Part shown: positions 8,794 to 17,832 of the stretch, one piece after another | Layout: every line of letters begins with the position of its first letter | Position numbering within the stretch: position 1 is the stretch's first letter | From: Bacillus sp. 522_BSPC | GTDB taxonomy: Bacteria; Bacillota; Bacilli; Bacillales; Cytobacillaceae | Length of the DNA: 42,400 nucleotides | Direction of reading: 5' to 3' | Assembly: GCF_001076885.1 (NCBI RefSeq) | Contig: NZ_JVDT01000287.1 | Span: 1-42,400 of the forward strand | The notes under the pieces: generated by a model | Databases searched by the model: none | What the model was told of the DNA's origin: nothing | What the model saw: only the letters and a program-made list of their open reading frames with translations | Program-made: the position numbers and the translations under genes

Positions 8794-10710
8794 ATGGCAA
8801 AGATTATTCAACTGGATGATGCACTCTCGAATAAAATTGCTGCAGGTGAAGTTGTTGAGCGGCCAGCCTCTGTTGTAAAAGAGTTAGTAGAAAATAGTAT
8901 TGACGCAAAAAGTACTTCGATTGAAATTTTTATCGAAGAGGCTGGTTTGCAAAGCATCCGCATTCTTGATAATGGACTAGGAATTGACGAAGAGGATGTC
9001 TTAACTGCTTTTTCCAGACATGCGACAAGTAAAATTAAAGACGAAAATGACTTATTCCGGATTCGTACCCTTGGCTTCAGAGGAGAGGCACTACCAAGTA
9101 TTGCCTCTGTCTCACAAGTTACCTTAACAACTTCCACTGGGGAAAAGGGTACAACGATCGAACTCAAAGGCGGTCATTTAGTGAAACAGGAAGGCGCACC
9201 TGGAAGAAGAGGTACAGAGATTATCGTCAGCGATTTGTTCTTTAATACGCCAGCAAGATTAAAATATATGAAATCGATTCATACTGAGCTTGGCAATATT
9301 ACTGATATCGTCAATCGACTTGCCCTTGCGCATCCTGATATTAGCTTTCGCCTAGTCCATAATGACCGAAAGCTCCTTCATACGAATGGCAATGGGGATG
9401 TAAGACAAGTTCTTGCGAGCATTTATGGCTTAACTATTGCAAAAAAAATGATTCCAATTTCAGCAAGCACCCTTGACTTTAAATTAAGTGGCTATATGGC
9501 GCTGCCAGAAATTACACGAGCGTCACGTAACTATATTTCCACGATGATTAATGGACGCTTTATTAAAAACTATTCTCTCGTACGTAGCATTCAGGAAGGC
9601 TATCATACGTTGCTGCCGATTGGAAGATATCCAATTGTTCTCTTAAATGTGGAAATGGATCCGATTCTAGTTGATGTCAATGTCCATCCATCGAAAATGG
9701 AAGTGCGCTTTAGTAAAGAACAAGAGCTGTATGAACTTGTAAGTACTACCATTAAAGCAGCTTTCAAGAAAAAAGAGCTTATTCCAGCTGGACTAATCCG
9801 CGAGAAAAAGACTGCACCAAAAGAAGAGCAAGCAGCGTTTAGCTTTGACACGGTGCGTGAGCCAGCAATGCCAATATCTGCTCCAAAATCAGAACCAACT
9901 GTTTCGATTTCAACAGAAGAGCAAGAGGAAAAGCCAACTTGGAACGAGCCAATAGAAGAACCACCAAGTAGTTGGCAAGCTGGAGAAGCTAGAGAAGAAA
10001 CAACAATAACAGATACCACAGCCTTTTTCTTTGAACAGAAAGGAAGCAATTTCATTCCAACTGCACCAGTAGAAGAGATAGAGGAAACGTGGGGTGAGGA
10101 AGAAATAGCCGACGTCGTGGAAGGTCCCAGAGTTCCGCCCCTTTATCCAATTGGGCAAATGCACGGAACTTACATCTTTGCGCAAAACGAAAGAGGACTA
10201 TACATCATCGACCAGCACGCAGCCCAAGAACGAATCAAATACGAATTTTTCCGGGAAAAAGTTGGAGAAGTGCATAATGAATTACAGGAAATGCTCATCC
10301 CATTAACATTAGATTATTCTCTAGATGAATGGATGAAAATAGAAGAAAATAAAGCTGAATTAGAAAAAGTAGGCGTATTTCTCGAACCATTTGGCCAGCA
10401 AAGCTACCTAGTTCGCTCCCATCCACAATGGTTCCCAAAAGGAGAAGAAAAAGAAACAATCGAAGAAATGATCGAACAAGTTCTCTCCATGAGAAAAGTA
10501 GACATCAAGCTTTTACGAGAAGAAGCAGCCATTATGATGAGCTGCAAAGGCTCTATTAAAGCAAACCGCCATTTGCGAAATGATGAGATTCAAAGTTTAT
10601 TAGACGAACTTCGGACTACATCCGATCCATTTACCTGTCCGCATGGTAGACCGATTATTGTGCATTATTCGACTTATGAGATGGAGAAGATGTTCAAGAG
10701 AGTTATGTAA
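8794..10710 (+). CDS. mutL: DNA mismatch repair endonuclease MutL
   Basis: GHKL ATPase and nicking endonuclease that acts after MutS. The N-terminal ATPase shows ELVENSIDA (E30, N34), DNGLGI and [10 protein letters not shown] long acidic linker of low conservation (about residues 320-440) precedes the C-terminal domain. That domain holds the endonuclease motif [12 protein letters not shown] (residues 473-484), the QEMLIP beta-clamp motif, and the SCKGSIKAN and CPHGRP metal-site motifs. These mark it as the nuclease-active type found in organisms without MutH. AGAGGAG precedes the ATG. 638 residues, normal for the family; a strong terminator follows. Confidence 0.98.
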   Translation: MAKIIQLDDALSNKIAAGEVVERPASVVKELVENSIDAKSTSIEIFIEEAGLQSIRILDNGLGIDEEDVLTAFSRHATSKIKDENDLFRIRTLGFRGEALPSIASVSQVTLTTSTGEKGTTIELKGGHLVKQEGAPGRRGTEIIVSDLFFNTPARLKYMKSIHTELGNITDIVNRLALAHPDISFRLVHNDRKLLHTNGNGDVRQVLASIYGLTIAKKMIPISASTLDFKLSGYMALPEITRASRNYISTMINGRFIKNYSLVRSIQEGYHTLLPIGRYPIVLLNVEMDPILVDVNVHPSKMEVRFSKEQELYELVSTTIKAAFKKKELIPAGLIREKKTAPKEEQAAFSFDTVREPAMPISAPKSEPTVSISTEEQEEKPTWNEPIEEPPSSWQAGEAREETTITDTTAFFFEQKGSNFIPTAPVEEIEETWGEEEIADVVEGPRVPPLYPIGQMHGTYIFAQNERGLYIIDQHAAQERIKYEFFREKVGEVHNELQEMLIPLTLDYSLDEWMKIEENKAELEKVGVFLEPFGQQSYLVRSHPQWFPKGEEKETIEEMIEQVLSMRKVDIKLLREEAAIMMSCKGSIKANRHLRNDEIQSLLDELRTTSDPFTCPHGRPIIVHYSTYEMEKMFKRVM

Positions 10711-10804
10711 ATAATAAAGTGAGCCCCTATAATATTCCTTATTGAACTAGAAAAATACACTAATTGAATGGGAAGGCTTAGAATTTAATCATCTTGTGTA
10801 ATAT

Positions 10805-10858
10805 AAAGGTCTGCCCCGAAAATCAGCATCCACTGATTTTTGGGGTAGACCTTTTTTT
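10805..10858 (+). terminator. mutL terminator
   Basis: A long near-perfect stem of about 22 bp (10805-10826 with 10833-10854) closes a short loop and is followed by a T-run. It ends the mutSL region. Confidence 0.92.
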
Positions 10859-10910
10859 CATTCACAAAGTGAAACTTTTTCACTATTCAAACGTATTTCC
10901 TAAGAGAGGG

Positions 10911-11333
10911 GTGAGTAAAATAAATAAATTTGTAAGAAAATTTATGTCCATTTTATTCATTGTATTGTTGCCAATGGTAGTTGGGTGTTCGGCTCAAAAT
11001 GCCTCAGAGGAAAAAAACAGTAAAACACTTGAAACGGTATTGAACGAAACGTTTACCGTACCTAATAAGGAGCTTCGTGATATTTTAGAAGATCCAAATA
11101 ATTACACGATAATAGCTGCGAAAGAAAAAATTAATTCAACTAATAACTTGGATGCTTATTTAGTGAAGAAGTATAAGGCATATTTTACTTCCTATAAAAA
11201 ATTCGAGCTTAATCTAAATAAAGCGTTAAAAGAATTGGAAAATCATGAAATAATAGATGTGAAGTTTGCGGTGAACAATGAACCTTTTACGGAGCAAGAA
11301 ATCTACGCAGCAGTCATTTTATATAAAGCATAA
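10911..11333 (+). CDS. putative lipoprotein, 140 residues
   Basis: The protein has a lipoprotein signal peptide: basic N region (SKINKFVRKF), hydrophobic core (SILFIVLLPMVV) and lipobox VVGC. The mature part is small, Lys/Glu-rich and helical. The GTG at 10911 is chosen because it keeps the basic N region; the frame further upstream lies inside the mutL terminator. GAGAGGG directly abuts the GTG, so spacing is poor; an ATG at 10944 would lack the basic region. No family recognised. Membrane-anchored location is inferred from the signal. It is followed by another lipoprotein gene. Confidence 0.68.
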   Translation: MSKINKFVRKFMSILFIVLLPMVVGCSAQNASEEKNSKTLETVLNETFTVPNKELRDILEDPNNYTIIAAKEKINSTNNLDAYLVKKYKAYFTSYKKFELNLNKALKELENHEIIDVKFAVNNEPFTEQEIYAAVILYKA

Positions 11334-11395
11334 GGTTTCAATAAATTCTTTTCCAATTCTAATCCGTAAACAAAAATGTCAGGAGCTGTTTAATT

Positions 11396-11926
11396 ATGAA
11401 AAAATTACTTGCTTCCTTTCTTATTTTATTCACTTTGCTTGGTTGTTCTAATAAAGGGAAAGAGTCTGACGTAAAATCAAGTGATACTGATTCACTCGAA
11501 GAACAAATTTCGAGTGTAATAGCAGAACATCAATTAAAGAATAAAGAAATTATTGATTACGATCTAAAAGATGATTTCATTTATGTTATTTTTAAAAACA
11601 AGCATGAAAGCGGCAATACGCATAATCCTGATTTAGTTATTTTAGAGAATAAGGAAGGAAAGGTAAATTGGGTAGCGGGTCCAGAGGATCGTACAGGGTC
11701 TGTTGATACGTCTATGATATTTGCAAGAGAAGATGGTCCTACTGTTACTATTACGATGCCAACGGGAAATACAGCTGTCAAAGAGGTAAAAGTGCTTGGA
11801 GAATCTGCAAAAGCAGTAACCTATTTAGAGCATTTTACAGATGATTTTTCAAGAGCATATACCTATTGGATTTCTTATACAAAGGAAGAACCTACGTATG
11901 AGGATATTGAAGTGATTACGGAGTAG
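11396..11926 (+). CDS. putative lipoprotein, 176 residues
   Basis: Starts MKKLLASFLILFTLLGCSN, a classic lipoprotein signal with lipobox LLGC (C17). The mature part has a Ser/Asp-rich linker and then a mixed beta-type domain with no motif I recognise. AGGAGCTG precedes the ATG. It lies 62 nt after the previous lipoprotein gene, same strand, but the two sequences are not obviously homologous. Expected on the outer face of the cytoplasmic membrane. Function unknown. Confidence 0.75.
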   Translation: MKKLLASFLILFTLLGCSNKGKESDVKSSDTDSLEEQISSVIAEHQLKNKEIIDYDLKDDFIYVIFKNKHESGNTHNPDLVILENKEGKVNWVAGPEDRTGSVDTSMIFAREDGPTVTITMPTGNTAVKEVKVLGESAKAVTYLEHFTDDFSRAYTYWISYTKEEPTYEDIEVITE

Positions 11927-11965
11927 GGAAAGATAATCAATTTTTTTGTATAAGAGGAGATTTAT

Positions 11966-12409
11966 ATGGAAATAATCACATTCGGCAAAAAAGAAGAAGG
12001 GAAAGAATACATCATAAGACCTGCAGCGTATTGTGTGATCTTTAATAAGCAGAAAGATAAAATTGCCATCATTCAAACTAGTGATGGCAACTACTTTCTT
12101 CCGGGTGGAGGAATAGAAAAGAATGAGACCCATAAAGAATGCTTAGTAAGAGAAGCTTTGGAAGAAATGGGAATGGACATTGAAATAAATTCCTTTATTG
12201 GGAGTGCGCGCAGATATTTTTACTCAACAAATGAATATAAGTATTATCTGAGTGAAGGGTATTTCTATATATGCAAGATCGTTAAACAAATAGGGGAACC
12301 AACAGAGGAAGGTCATTTTCTAAAATGGCTAGAACCAATTCAAGCAATAGAAGGTTTATTTCATGAACATCAAAGCTGGGCAATTCAGGAAGCATTACGA
12401 AAAGGATAA
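11966..12409 (+). CDS. Nudix hydrolase
   Basis: MutT-type pyrophosphohydrolase. The complete Nudix box GX5EX7REUXEEXGU spans residues 48-70 (G48, E54, R62-E63, E66-E67, G69), which binds the catalytic divalent cation. 147 residues, a usual size for single-domain Nudix proteins. AGAGGAG precedes the ATG. Substrate cannot be inferred from the sequence. It is followed 35 nt later by a second, clearly different Nudix gene, and the two may be co-transcribed. Confidence 0.88.
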   Translation: MEIITFGKKEEGKEYIIRPAAYCVIFNKQKDKIAIIQTSDGNYFLPGGGIEKNETHKECLVREALEEMGMDIEINSFIGSARRYFYSTNEYKYYLSEGYFYICKIVKQIGEPTEEGHFLKWLEPIQAIEGLFHEHQSWAIQEALRKG

Positions 12410-12444
12410 CAATTTTCACTTATCTGAGCTTGGAGGCGTAATAA

Positions 12445-12903
12445 ATGGAATACTATAAATATTTAAGGCAGCATGTAGGGCATAAGCCACTTATTCTACC
12501 TGGTTCTGTTGTCATCATGCTAAATGAACAAGAGGAAGTGTTATTGCAAAAAAGGCTTGATGGATATTGGGGATTGCCAGGTGGGTTAATGGATTTAGGG
12601 GAGAGCTTTGAAGAAGTAGCAAGAAGAGAGGTCTTTGAAGAAACAGGATTAAAAGTTGAAAATCTTACATTACTAAATGTATTTTCTGGTTCTGATTATT
12701 ATTTTAAAATCCCCAATGGCGATGAAGTATATGCAGTAACAGCAGTGTATTTTACGAAAGATATAAGTGGAGAAATGAACATTGATTATAATGAGTCAGA
12801 AAAAATGCAGTATTTTCCTTTAAATAAATTGCCTAGTGAATTATCGGATGAATATAGAGGATATCTGGAGAAATATATAGAATGGGAAAATAATGTGTTG
12901 TGA
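12445..12903 (+). CDS. Nudix hydrolase
   Basis: Second Nudix protein, 152 residues. The box lies at residues 47-69 (G47, E53, R61-E62, E65-E66, G68), within GLPGGLMDLGESFEEVA. The N-terminal part (YLRQHVGHKPLILPGSVVI) is typical of Bacillus MutT/ADP-ribose-pyrophosphatase-like proteins. GGAGGCG precedes the ATG. Substrate unknown. It stands between another Nudix gene and an EcsC-family gene, all co-oriented with short gaps. Confidence 0.88.
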   Translation: MEYYKYLRQHVGHKPLILPGSVVIMLNEQEEVLLQKRLDGYWGLPGGLMDLGESFEEVARREVFEETGLKVENLTLLNVFSGSDYYFKIPNGDEVYAVTAVYFTKDISGEMNIDYNESEKMQYFPLNKLPSELSDEYRGYLEKYIEWENNVL

Positions 12904-12936
12904 TAGCGGAAGCATTTAATTATAAGAGGTGTAGGA

Positions 12937-13737
12937 ATGGAAAATCTAGAACAGCTCAGAATAAAATTAAAGACAATTGAAAAATGGGAGAAAAACCAAA
13001 AAGGGTTGTTCTTCTGGGAAAAAATCGGGCGGCTTCCATTTGTGCTGTTAGACAAATGGACACCGAAATACATACAAGACAAAATACATATCCTATTAGA
13101 TGAAATTGCAGTATATATTGACAATGGCGGAAAATATTTAGTGAATAAGGAAAAAACAGTACATAAAGTAAAAAAAGAATTATCCTTACAGAAGGATATA
13201 AAACTTGATGATATAAAATACTTTTCTATTGATTCCATGGAAAAGACAGCAGAAGCCTTTATAAAAAGTCATGCTAAGAATGCGCAAATTCAGGGGGCTA
13301 CAACTGGATTTGGGGGGATTTTTACTCTCGCTGTAGATATTCCCCTTATTTTTGGGATTACCTTAAAGACTATACAAGAAGTGGCGGTTGCATATGGATA
13401 TGACCCATCCAATAAGGAAGAACGAATATTCATGATCAAATGTATGCAATTTACGTCATCTGATATAGTTGGAAAAAAAGCAATCTTAAATGAATTGACA
13501 AATGCACAAGAGGAGGAAGGCTTTGCGCAGCTACAAGGCTGGAGAGAGGTATTCGCCTCTTATCGAGATAATTTTGGTTGGAAAAAGCTGTTTCAAATGA
13601 TTCCCGTCGCTGGAATGATTTTTGGTGCGTATATGAATAAATCAGCCATAAAAGATGTGGGAGAAGTTGCGAATAAGCTCTATCAAAAGCGTAGGGTATT
13701 GGAGAGAATAGAGCAATACACAGGTAAGGTGGAGTAG
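12937..13737 (+). CDS. EcsC family protein
   Basis: EcsC-family protein of 266 residues. Recognisable features are the N-terminal WEKNQKG..WEKIGRLP segment, the central AEAFIKSHAKNAQIQG..GFGG region and the IPVAGMIFGAYMN segment near the C terminus, with two weakly hydrophobic stretches around residues 120-150 and 225-240. EcsC family members are membrane-associated and of poorly defined function; the name comes from the ecs locus of B. subtilis, but no EcsAB transporter is nearby here. AGAGGTG precedes the ATG. Confidence 0.85.
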   Translation: MENLEQLRIKLKTIEKWEKNQKGLFFWEKIGRLPFVLLDKWTPKYIQDKIHILLDEIAVYIDNGGKYLVNKEKTVHKVKKELSLQKDIKLDDIKYFSIDSMEKTAEAFIKSHAKNAQIQGATTGFGGIFTLAVDIPLIFGITLKTIQEVAVAYGYDPSNKEERIFMIKCMQFTSSDIVGKKAILNELTNAQEEEGFAQLQGWREVFASYRDNFGWKKLFQMIPVAGMIFGAYMNKSAIKDVGEVANKLYQKRRVLERIEQYTGKVE

Positions 13738-13772
13738 TCCTTCTTTTTTGGATTGTAAGAACTATTGAATCG

Positions 13773-13784
13773 GCAACAAACTTT
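13773..13784 (-). repeat. core of the dispersed intergenic repeat, inverted copy
   Basis: The reverse complement reads AAAGTTTGTTGC, the core shared with the copies at 5709-5743 and 19521-19555. The flanks are diverged. Confidence 0.4.
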
Positions 13785-13833
13785 CTTATTGGACAAGTTA
13801 GAATGGAACTTGCGCTTGTTTTTAAGTAAGTTT

Positions 13834-13853
13834 CCCCCTAATGCAATAGGGGG
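13834..13853 (-). terminator. hairpin after the 45-residue gene
   Basis: CCCCCTA (13834-13840) pairs with TAGGGGG (13847-13853) around a 6-nt loop. It lies 12 nt past the stop of the reverse-strand small gene. No clear T-run, so termination is uncertain. Confidence 0.35.
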
Positions 13854-13865
13854 CAGGGGTTGGAG

Positions 13866-14003
13866 CTATTTTCTTTTTGGCTCCTGGATCGATACATGCT
13901 TTGGACGTTTTGGATACGATGCTTTGCCTGCATCTGGTCCAGTAAGATCATTTCGCTGGTCTAGAACTTTCCCAGTATATTCAATCGGATTTTGCTTGTT
14001 CAT
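13866..14003 (-). CDS. small basic protein, 45 residues, function unknown
   Basis: ATG at 14003 with an excellent ribosome binding site (GGAGGTGG, 14009-14016, spacing 5 nt). The product is hydrophilic and basic, has no membrane segment, is rich in Pro, Lys and Arg near the end (YPKRPKHVS, PKRK), and resembles in character the small spore-core or Bacillus-specific peptides, though I cannot assign a family. A longer frame extending to 14066 ignores this signal, and the overlapping forward-strand frame has none, so this is the likely real gene here. Confidence 0.7.
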   Translation of the reverse strand: MNKQNPIEYTGKVLDQRNDLTGPDAGKASYPKRPKHVSIQEPKRK

Positions 14004-14075
14004 CTTTACCACCTCCAATAATAGGATGGGTAAAAATAAAAATCCAATGACAGGTAATTTTTCCATGGAGGAGTA

Positions 14076-14107
14076 AACCTTTTTTCATCGATAGGGGAAA
14101 AAAGGTT
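14076..14107. terminator. AT-rich hairpin
   Basis: An 11-bp stem, AACCTTTTTTC (14076-14086) with GAAAAAAGGTT (14097-14107), and a 10-nt loop. It could end forward transcripts from the EcsC gene or isolate the reverse-strand small gene. Confidence 0.4.
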
Positions 14108-14300
14108 ACAAGGATAAAAATTGGAAATGATATCTACTTAAAAGAGTCTGATTCAAATGAAAAATTCCATTCCGATTAGCTTCGTTTTGTTTTGTTCGAT
14201 TTGTACTATTGAGAAAGTGTCCGCTCTTTACTTCTTGGTTATTTGATCCAAAAATAGCTCATATTAAGTTATACACACTTAAAAAAGGAGTTATAGATAA

Positions 14301-14714
14301 TTGAATCAAATAAAGATATTCTCGCTTATACCTATATTTTTACAAATACTGTTAAATGCTTCCCTGTTTCTTATAGGATTGATTTTAAGTTTTCTGCTTA
14401 TAAAGGAAACATGGTATATTTTTACATATGTAGCCTTTGTACCAGAGAATGAACAAGATTATTATTTATTCACAGAGGAGCTGCTTACTTACTTTTTATA
14501 CTTTGAATTTATCGCTTTAATTATAAAGTATTTTGGATCTCAGTTTCACTTTCCGTTACGCTATCTTATTTACATTGCTATTACAGCAATTGTAAGACTA
14601 ATTATTATTGAGCATGATGATCCAATTAATGCTTTCTGGTGGGCATTGGCTATTCTCATTTTAATTATTTCCTTATTATTAACAAACTTAAAACTTCTAA
14701 AAAAGGATTATTAA
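14301..14714 (+). CDS. psiE: PsiE family membrane protein
   Basis: Phosphate-starvation-inducible PsiE family, 137 residues, with four predicted membrane helices (about residues 12-35, 60-80, 85-105 and 112-132). Family-typical segments are LLTYFLYFEFIALIIKYF and FHFPLRYLIYIAITAIVRLIIIEHDDP. Starts with TTG at 14301, supported by AAAGGAGTT 8 nt upstream. PsiE in E. coli is controlled by PhoB and cAMP-CRP; its molecular role is not established. Here it is a lone gene with no phosphate genes beside it. Confidence 0.87.
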   Translation: MNQIKIFSLIPIFLQILLNASLFLIGLILSFLLIKETWYIFTYVAFVPENEQDYYLFTEELLTYFLYFEFIALIIKYFGSQFHFPLRYLIYIAITAIVRLIIIEHDDPINAFWWALAILILIISLLLTNLKLLKKDY

Positions 14715-14801
14715 TCCATTATGTTTCCTTATTGAATAAAAGGATTAGATGGGGGGGATGTAGAAACAAATATGGGGGTTGATAAAGGAAGGAGGAACAG
14801 T

Positions 14802-15122
14802 ATGGGGAAATTCAGTTTGTTTGGAAAATTTACTGTTCAAGAGGGCGAACGTGAAACAATGGTTGCTATTTTGTTGGAAGCAGCAGAATCAATGAAGAAT
14901 CTGGATGAATGTGAAGTGTATCTTGTTAATATTTCTGAAAGTGATCCAAATTCTGTTTATATTTATGAAGTTTGGAGTAATGAAAATGCCCATCAAGCCT
15001 CTCTGACTCTTGAAGTCACACAAACATTAATAAGGCGCGCCAAACCACTCCTTACTGGAATGGAAAGAATCAATACTCTTCAAACAATAGGTGGAAAAGG
15101 AGTACGATCAAAGTCTTACTAG
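14802..15122 (+). CDS. antibiotic biosynthesis monooxygenase-fold protein (ABM/YgiN-like)
   Basis: 106 residues with the dimeric ferredoxin-like ABM fold pattern: KFSLFGKFTVQEGERETMVAILLEAA, CEVYLVN, SVYIYEVWSNENAHQASL. Members include quinol monooxygenases and stress-linked small oxygenases, and function cannot be settled here. ATG 14802 is chosen over an upstream in-frame ATG (14772) because AAGGAGG lies just before it. A strong terminator follows, so it is monocistronic. Confidence 0.82.
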   Translation: MGKFSLFGKFTVQEGERETMVAILLEAAESMKNLDECEVYLVNISESDPNSVYIYEVWSNENAHQASLTLEVTQTLIRRAKPLLTGMERINTLQTIGGKGVRSKSY

Positions 15123-15170
15123 TTTCAATAGCCTCAAAGTTCAGATGTTACATACTATGTAAAAATTAAG

Positions 15171-15207
15171 CGTCTATCCCTTTTTTTCATAAAGGTAGAC
15201 GTTTTTT
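15171..15207 (+). terminator. terminator after the ABM gene
   Basis: CGTCTA (15171-15176) pairs with TAGACG (15196-15201), extended inward, and is followed by TTTTTT. Confidence 0.8.
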
Positions 15208-15365
15208 CTTATTTAATAAGAAATAGAAGGCTAAATAATAGCTTTAGAGAAAAACTAGACTACAAAAAGAAGGAACATTAAGGTAAAATAGACTTTTATA
15301 TAGCTAATGGACCATTTTTTTCGAGTAATTTAGAAAGATACAATAGTATTGTGAGGATTTTTTAA

Positions 15366-16589
15366 ATGATAGACAATGAATTTTTACCTAGTATAAAGCT
15401 TTATCGTATGATTATTGGCATTTTTATTGTATTAATGAGTGCAGGGTTAGTTTTAATATACATAGAAGATGATCGAATCATTTCTTTATCTTTCCTTTTG
15501 CAATTTATATTCGTTATAAGCATTTCTGTGCTATTAATCATCTTTCCAAAAAGGGATTCCGTAAATTATAGAGCTGCGATTATTATTTGCATGTCAGCAT
15601 ACTTTTTATTTATGTATTTACGGTTTCCCGAGAGATTTGCTTTGCTATTACTTATTAGTTTTATCCCAGTTATTCCAGTGTTATTTTTGCATATCCGATT
15701 ATTCTATATCACATTGATTGGTAACATTACAATTACTATTAGCATTATTATCTACATGATGATGGTTGATACACCTAGTATACATATTTATAATTATTTG
15801 GACTTCTTTGGAGTTGCGATTAATTTCTTGGCGACACAGCTTTTGCTACTTTTTCTTTTTCTTCTCTTCCAAAAAAGGATGAAGAATCAAGAATTATATT
15901 ACGATCAAGTGAAGCAAGCTGAAAAACTTAGGACAACTGGACAGCTTGCGGCAGCTGTTGCACATGAAATTCGCAATCCTATAACGGTGGTAAAAGGATT
16001 TATTCAACTACATGAAAATGATAAGGCATTGCCAGAACATATCAAAAAGCATTACAAACTAATGTTGGATGAGCTACAAGTTGCCGAAACGGTTATTTCT
16101 GATTTTTTATCACTGGCAAAACCGGCGGAAACCAAGATGGAGATTGTATCGGTCAATACTGCACTTCATACTGTGATGGACTTACTAAACACCTATGCTA
16201 TGAATGATACGATTCATATTGAATTAGAAATGGCAAGAGATTATGAAATTAAATGTAATATAATGGAGTTTAAGCAATTATTTATAAATTTATTAAAAAA
16301 TGCGATTGAAGCTTCTCATCATGGAGATACAATTCGAGTAAAAGTGACCGGTGAACAGGATAATGTGAAAATAATGATAATCGATAGCGGTTCTGGAATG
16401 AGCCGAGAACAACAGGAGCAGATAGGAACCCCTTTCTATTCCTTAAAAGCCAAAGGTACAGGACTCGGCTTAATGATCTGTTATAGCATTATCCAAAAGT
16501 ATGATGGAATGATTAACATTTGGAGCGAGGAAGGAAAGGGGACAGAGGTGACAGTCACCTTTCCTATTGTTAAAATCGATTCTTTGTAA
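15366..16589 (+). CDS. six-helix membrane sensor histidine kinase, sporulation-kinase type
   Basis: Orphan sensor kinase of 407 residues. The N-terminal 175 residues form six membrane helices without a sizeable extracellular loop, as in B. subtilis KinB. The HisKA region has H200 in AVAHEIRNPITVVKGFIQL, the signature seen in sporulation-type kinases. The ATPase domain has the N box (FINLLKNAIEAS), G1 (DSGSGM) and G2 (GTGLGL). No response regulator gene is adjacent, which fits feeding into the Spo0 phosphorelay, though that is inference. The ATG at 15366 has only a weak GAGG upstream. Confidence 0.88.
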   Translation: MIDNEFLPSIKLYRMIIGIFIVLMSAGLVLIYIEDDRIISLSFLLQFIFVISISVLLIIFPKRDSVNYRAAIIICMSAYFLFMYLRFPERFALLLLISFIPVIPVLFLHIRLFYITLIGNITITISIIIYMMMVDTPSIHIYNYLDFFGVAINFLATQLLLLFLFLLFQKRMKNQELYYDQVKQAEKLRTTGQLAAAVAHEIRNPITVVKGFIQLHENDKALPEHIKKHYKLMLDELQVAETVISDFLSLAKPAETKMEIVSVNTALHTVMDLLNTYAMNDTIHIELEMARDYEIKCNIMEFKQLFINLLKNAIEASHHGDTIRVKVTGEQDNVKIMIIDSGSGMSREQQEQIGTPFYSLKAKGTGLGLMICYSIIQKYDGMINIWSEEGKGTEVTVTFPIVKIDSL

Positions 16590-16600
16590 AATTTTGTGTG

Positions 16601-16642
16601 AAACGTCTGACTCCTTGCTACATAAGGATTTAGACGTTTTTT
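16601..16642 (+). terminator. histidine kinase terminator
   Basis: AAACGTCT (16601-16608) pairs with AGACGTTT (16632-16639), with an inner TCCTT/AAGGA stem and a T-run. The distal half closely resembles the hairpin at 17833-17872. Confidence 0.85.
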
Positions 16643-16660
16643 TATTAGGTGGAGGATTCG

Positions 16661-16789
16661 TTGAAAAAACTTTTTAAAAGGTTATCTGCCTATTATTTCA
16701 TTTATAGAATAATAATTTATTTTTTAGGTAATCGGACAGGGATTTCATTGAATAAAACTATAAAAAAGAATGCTTTTCATTTTTTTTAG
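16661..16789 (+). CDS. possible small protein, 42 residues
   Basis: A TTG-started frame with GGTGGAGGA 4-5 nt upstream encodes a basic peptide (KKLFKRLSAYYFIYRIIIYFLG...) with one short hydrophobic segment. It lies between the kinase terminator and cwlJ. Supported only by the ribosome binding site; it could be chance or a truncated gene. Confidence 0.3.
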   Translation: MKKLFKRLSAYYFIYRIIIYFLGNRTGISLNKTIKKNAFHFF

Positions 16790-16871
16790 GGCAAACGAAG
16801 TATTCTTATTTTCTTAATAAAAATTTTGTTAATGAATCTTTTTTTTATACTATATTTTAGGGGTGACAAAA

Positions 16872-17314
16872 ATGCCAAGAGTTAGCTACAAAAGTTCAGA
16901 CGTTGACCTAATGGCAAGGATGATGAGGGCGGAAGCAGAAGGGGAAGGCCCACAAGGAATGCTGTATGTTGGAAATGTAATTGTTAATCGTCTTAAAGCA
17001 GATTGTACAGATTTTAAAGGTTTAAGAACCATTTCACAGGTTATTTTTCAAGTACAAGGAGGAAATTATTCTTTTGAAGCTGTTCAAAAAGGGAATGTAT
17101 TTTATCAAAGAGCAAGAGCAGCTGAAAAAAATTAGCAAAACAAAATTTAGATTACTGGCGAGAACATCCAGGAAAATATGCCCTTTGGTATTTCAATCCA
17201 TATGCTCCATGTCCTCCAACGTGGTATGGTCAACCGTTTGCAGGTCAATATAAAGATCATTGTTTTTACGAGCCAAAACCTGGAACCTGTGAAACTGTTT
17301 ATACAGGAGGATAA
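16872..17314 (+). pseudogene. cwlJ: frameshifted spore cortex-lytic hydrolase CwlJ
   Basis: CwlJ (hydrolase_2 fold, related to SleB) degrades spore cortex peptidoglycan during germination. From ATG 16872 (AGGGGTG 6 nt upstream) the first part reads SSDVDLMARMMRAEAEGEG, with the family's catalytic Glu region, through YQRARAAEKN and stops at 17133-17135. The missing C-terminal half continues intact in another frame (KYALWYFNPYAPCPPTWYG... to a stop at 17312-17314). The break is in a run of seven A at 17125-17131; one more A restores the full reading frame of about 147 codons. It may be a real inactivating mutation, a slippage-expressed gene or a sequencing error in the homopolymer. Confidence 0.88.
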
Positions 17315-17460
17315 GCCTATTTTAATCTGTACAGTAGATGATGGAGTAGGGTTGCAATAGGTTCATTTGGTAATAAAAAATAAGAGCTCTAAAATCCAAT
17401 ATAAATACAGAATTTAGCCCAAGTATCGGAATTAAGTTCAAAGAATTTAAAATATTTATT

Positions 17461-17510
17461 AGGAGTCTGTAACCTGGTATGCTAATTTCAATGGTTACAG
17501 ACTCCTTTTT
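17461..17510 (+). terminator. strong terminator downstream of cwlJ
   Basis: A perfect 14-bp stem (17461-17474 with 17493-17506) and TTTTT. It likely ends the cwlJ transcript. Confidence 0.87.
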
Positions 17511-17560
17511 AGAATGAGAATATGAAGTATTTGGAACAGTGTAAATTGTATTTCAATTAG

Positions 17561-17683
17561 AGTCCAGAATTATCTGAATTTAATCAACACTTAATTGATA
17601 ATCAAGTTAAGGTCGAGGAGATAAAAGAAGATAATGGTCATACTTTTTTCCACTTTTATGACCCAAATGGTAATAAACTTTAA
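17561..17683 (+). pseudogene. VOC/glyoxalase-family C-terminal remnant
   Basis: 40 codons in frame read like the end of a VOC-family protein: ELSEFNQHLIDNQVKVEEIK then HTFFHFYDPNGNKL and a stop. The N-terminal half and a start are absent, and no ribosome binding site is present. It is the decayed end of a bleomycin-resistance/glyoxalase-like gene. Confidence 0.65.
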
Positions 17684-17832
17684 GTACCTGGTAAGATTAT
17701 TATCAATAAATTACCTTATTACATTACCGTGTGCTTTAGCCGAGCAAGAAAAAAAATTTATGTAGATTGTTCAAATAATAACAGAAAATTTTGTATAATT
17801 CATATTAATGCTACAATAATTTCTAATGATAT

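Noticed and set aside
10794-10910. N-terminal extension of the first lipoprotein
   Set aside because: It translates the mutL terminator hairpin and would remove the signal peptide from the N terminus.
13765-14076. Forward open frame of 103 codons
   Set aside because: It lacks a ribosome binding site and overlaps the opposite-strand 45-residue gene, which has an excellent one.
17178-17360. 60-codon frame after the cwlJ stop
   Set aside because: It is in the wrong frame; the true CwlJ C-terminal half is in another frame over the same bases.
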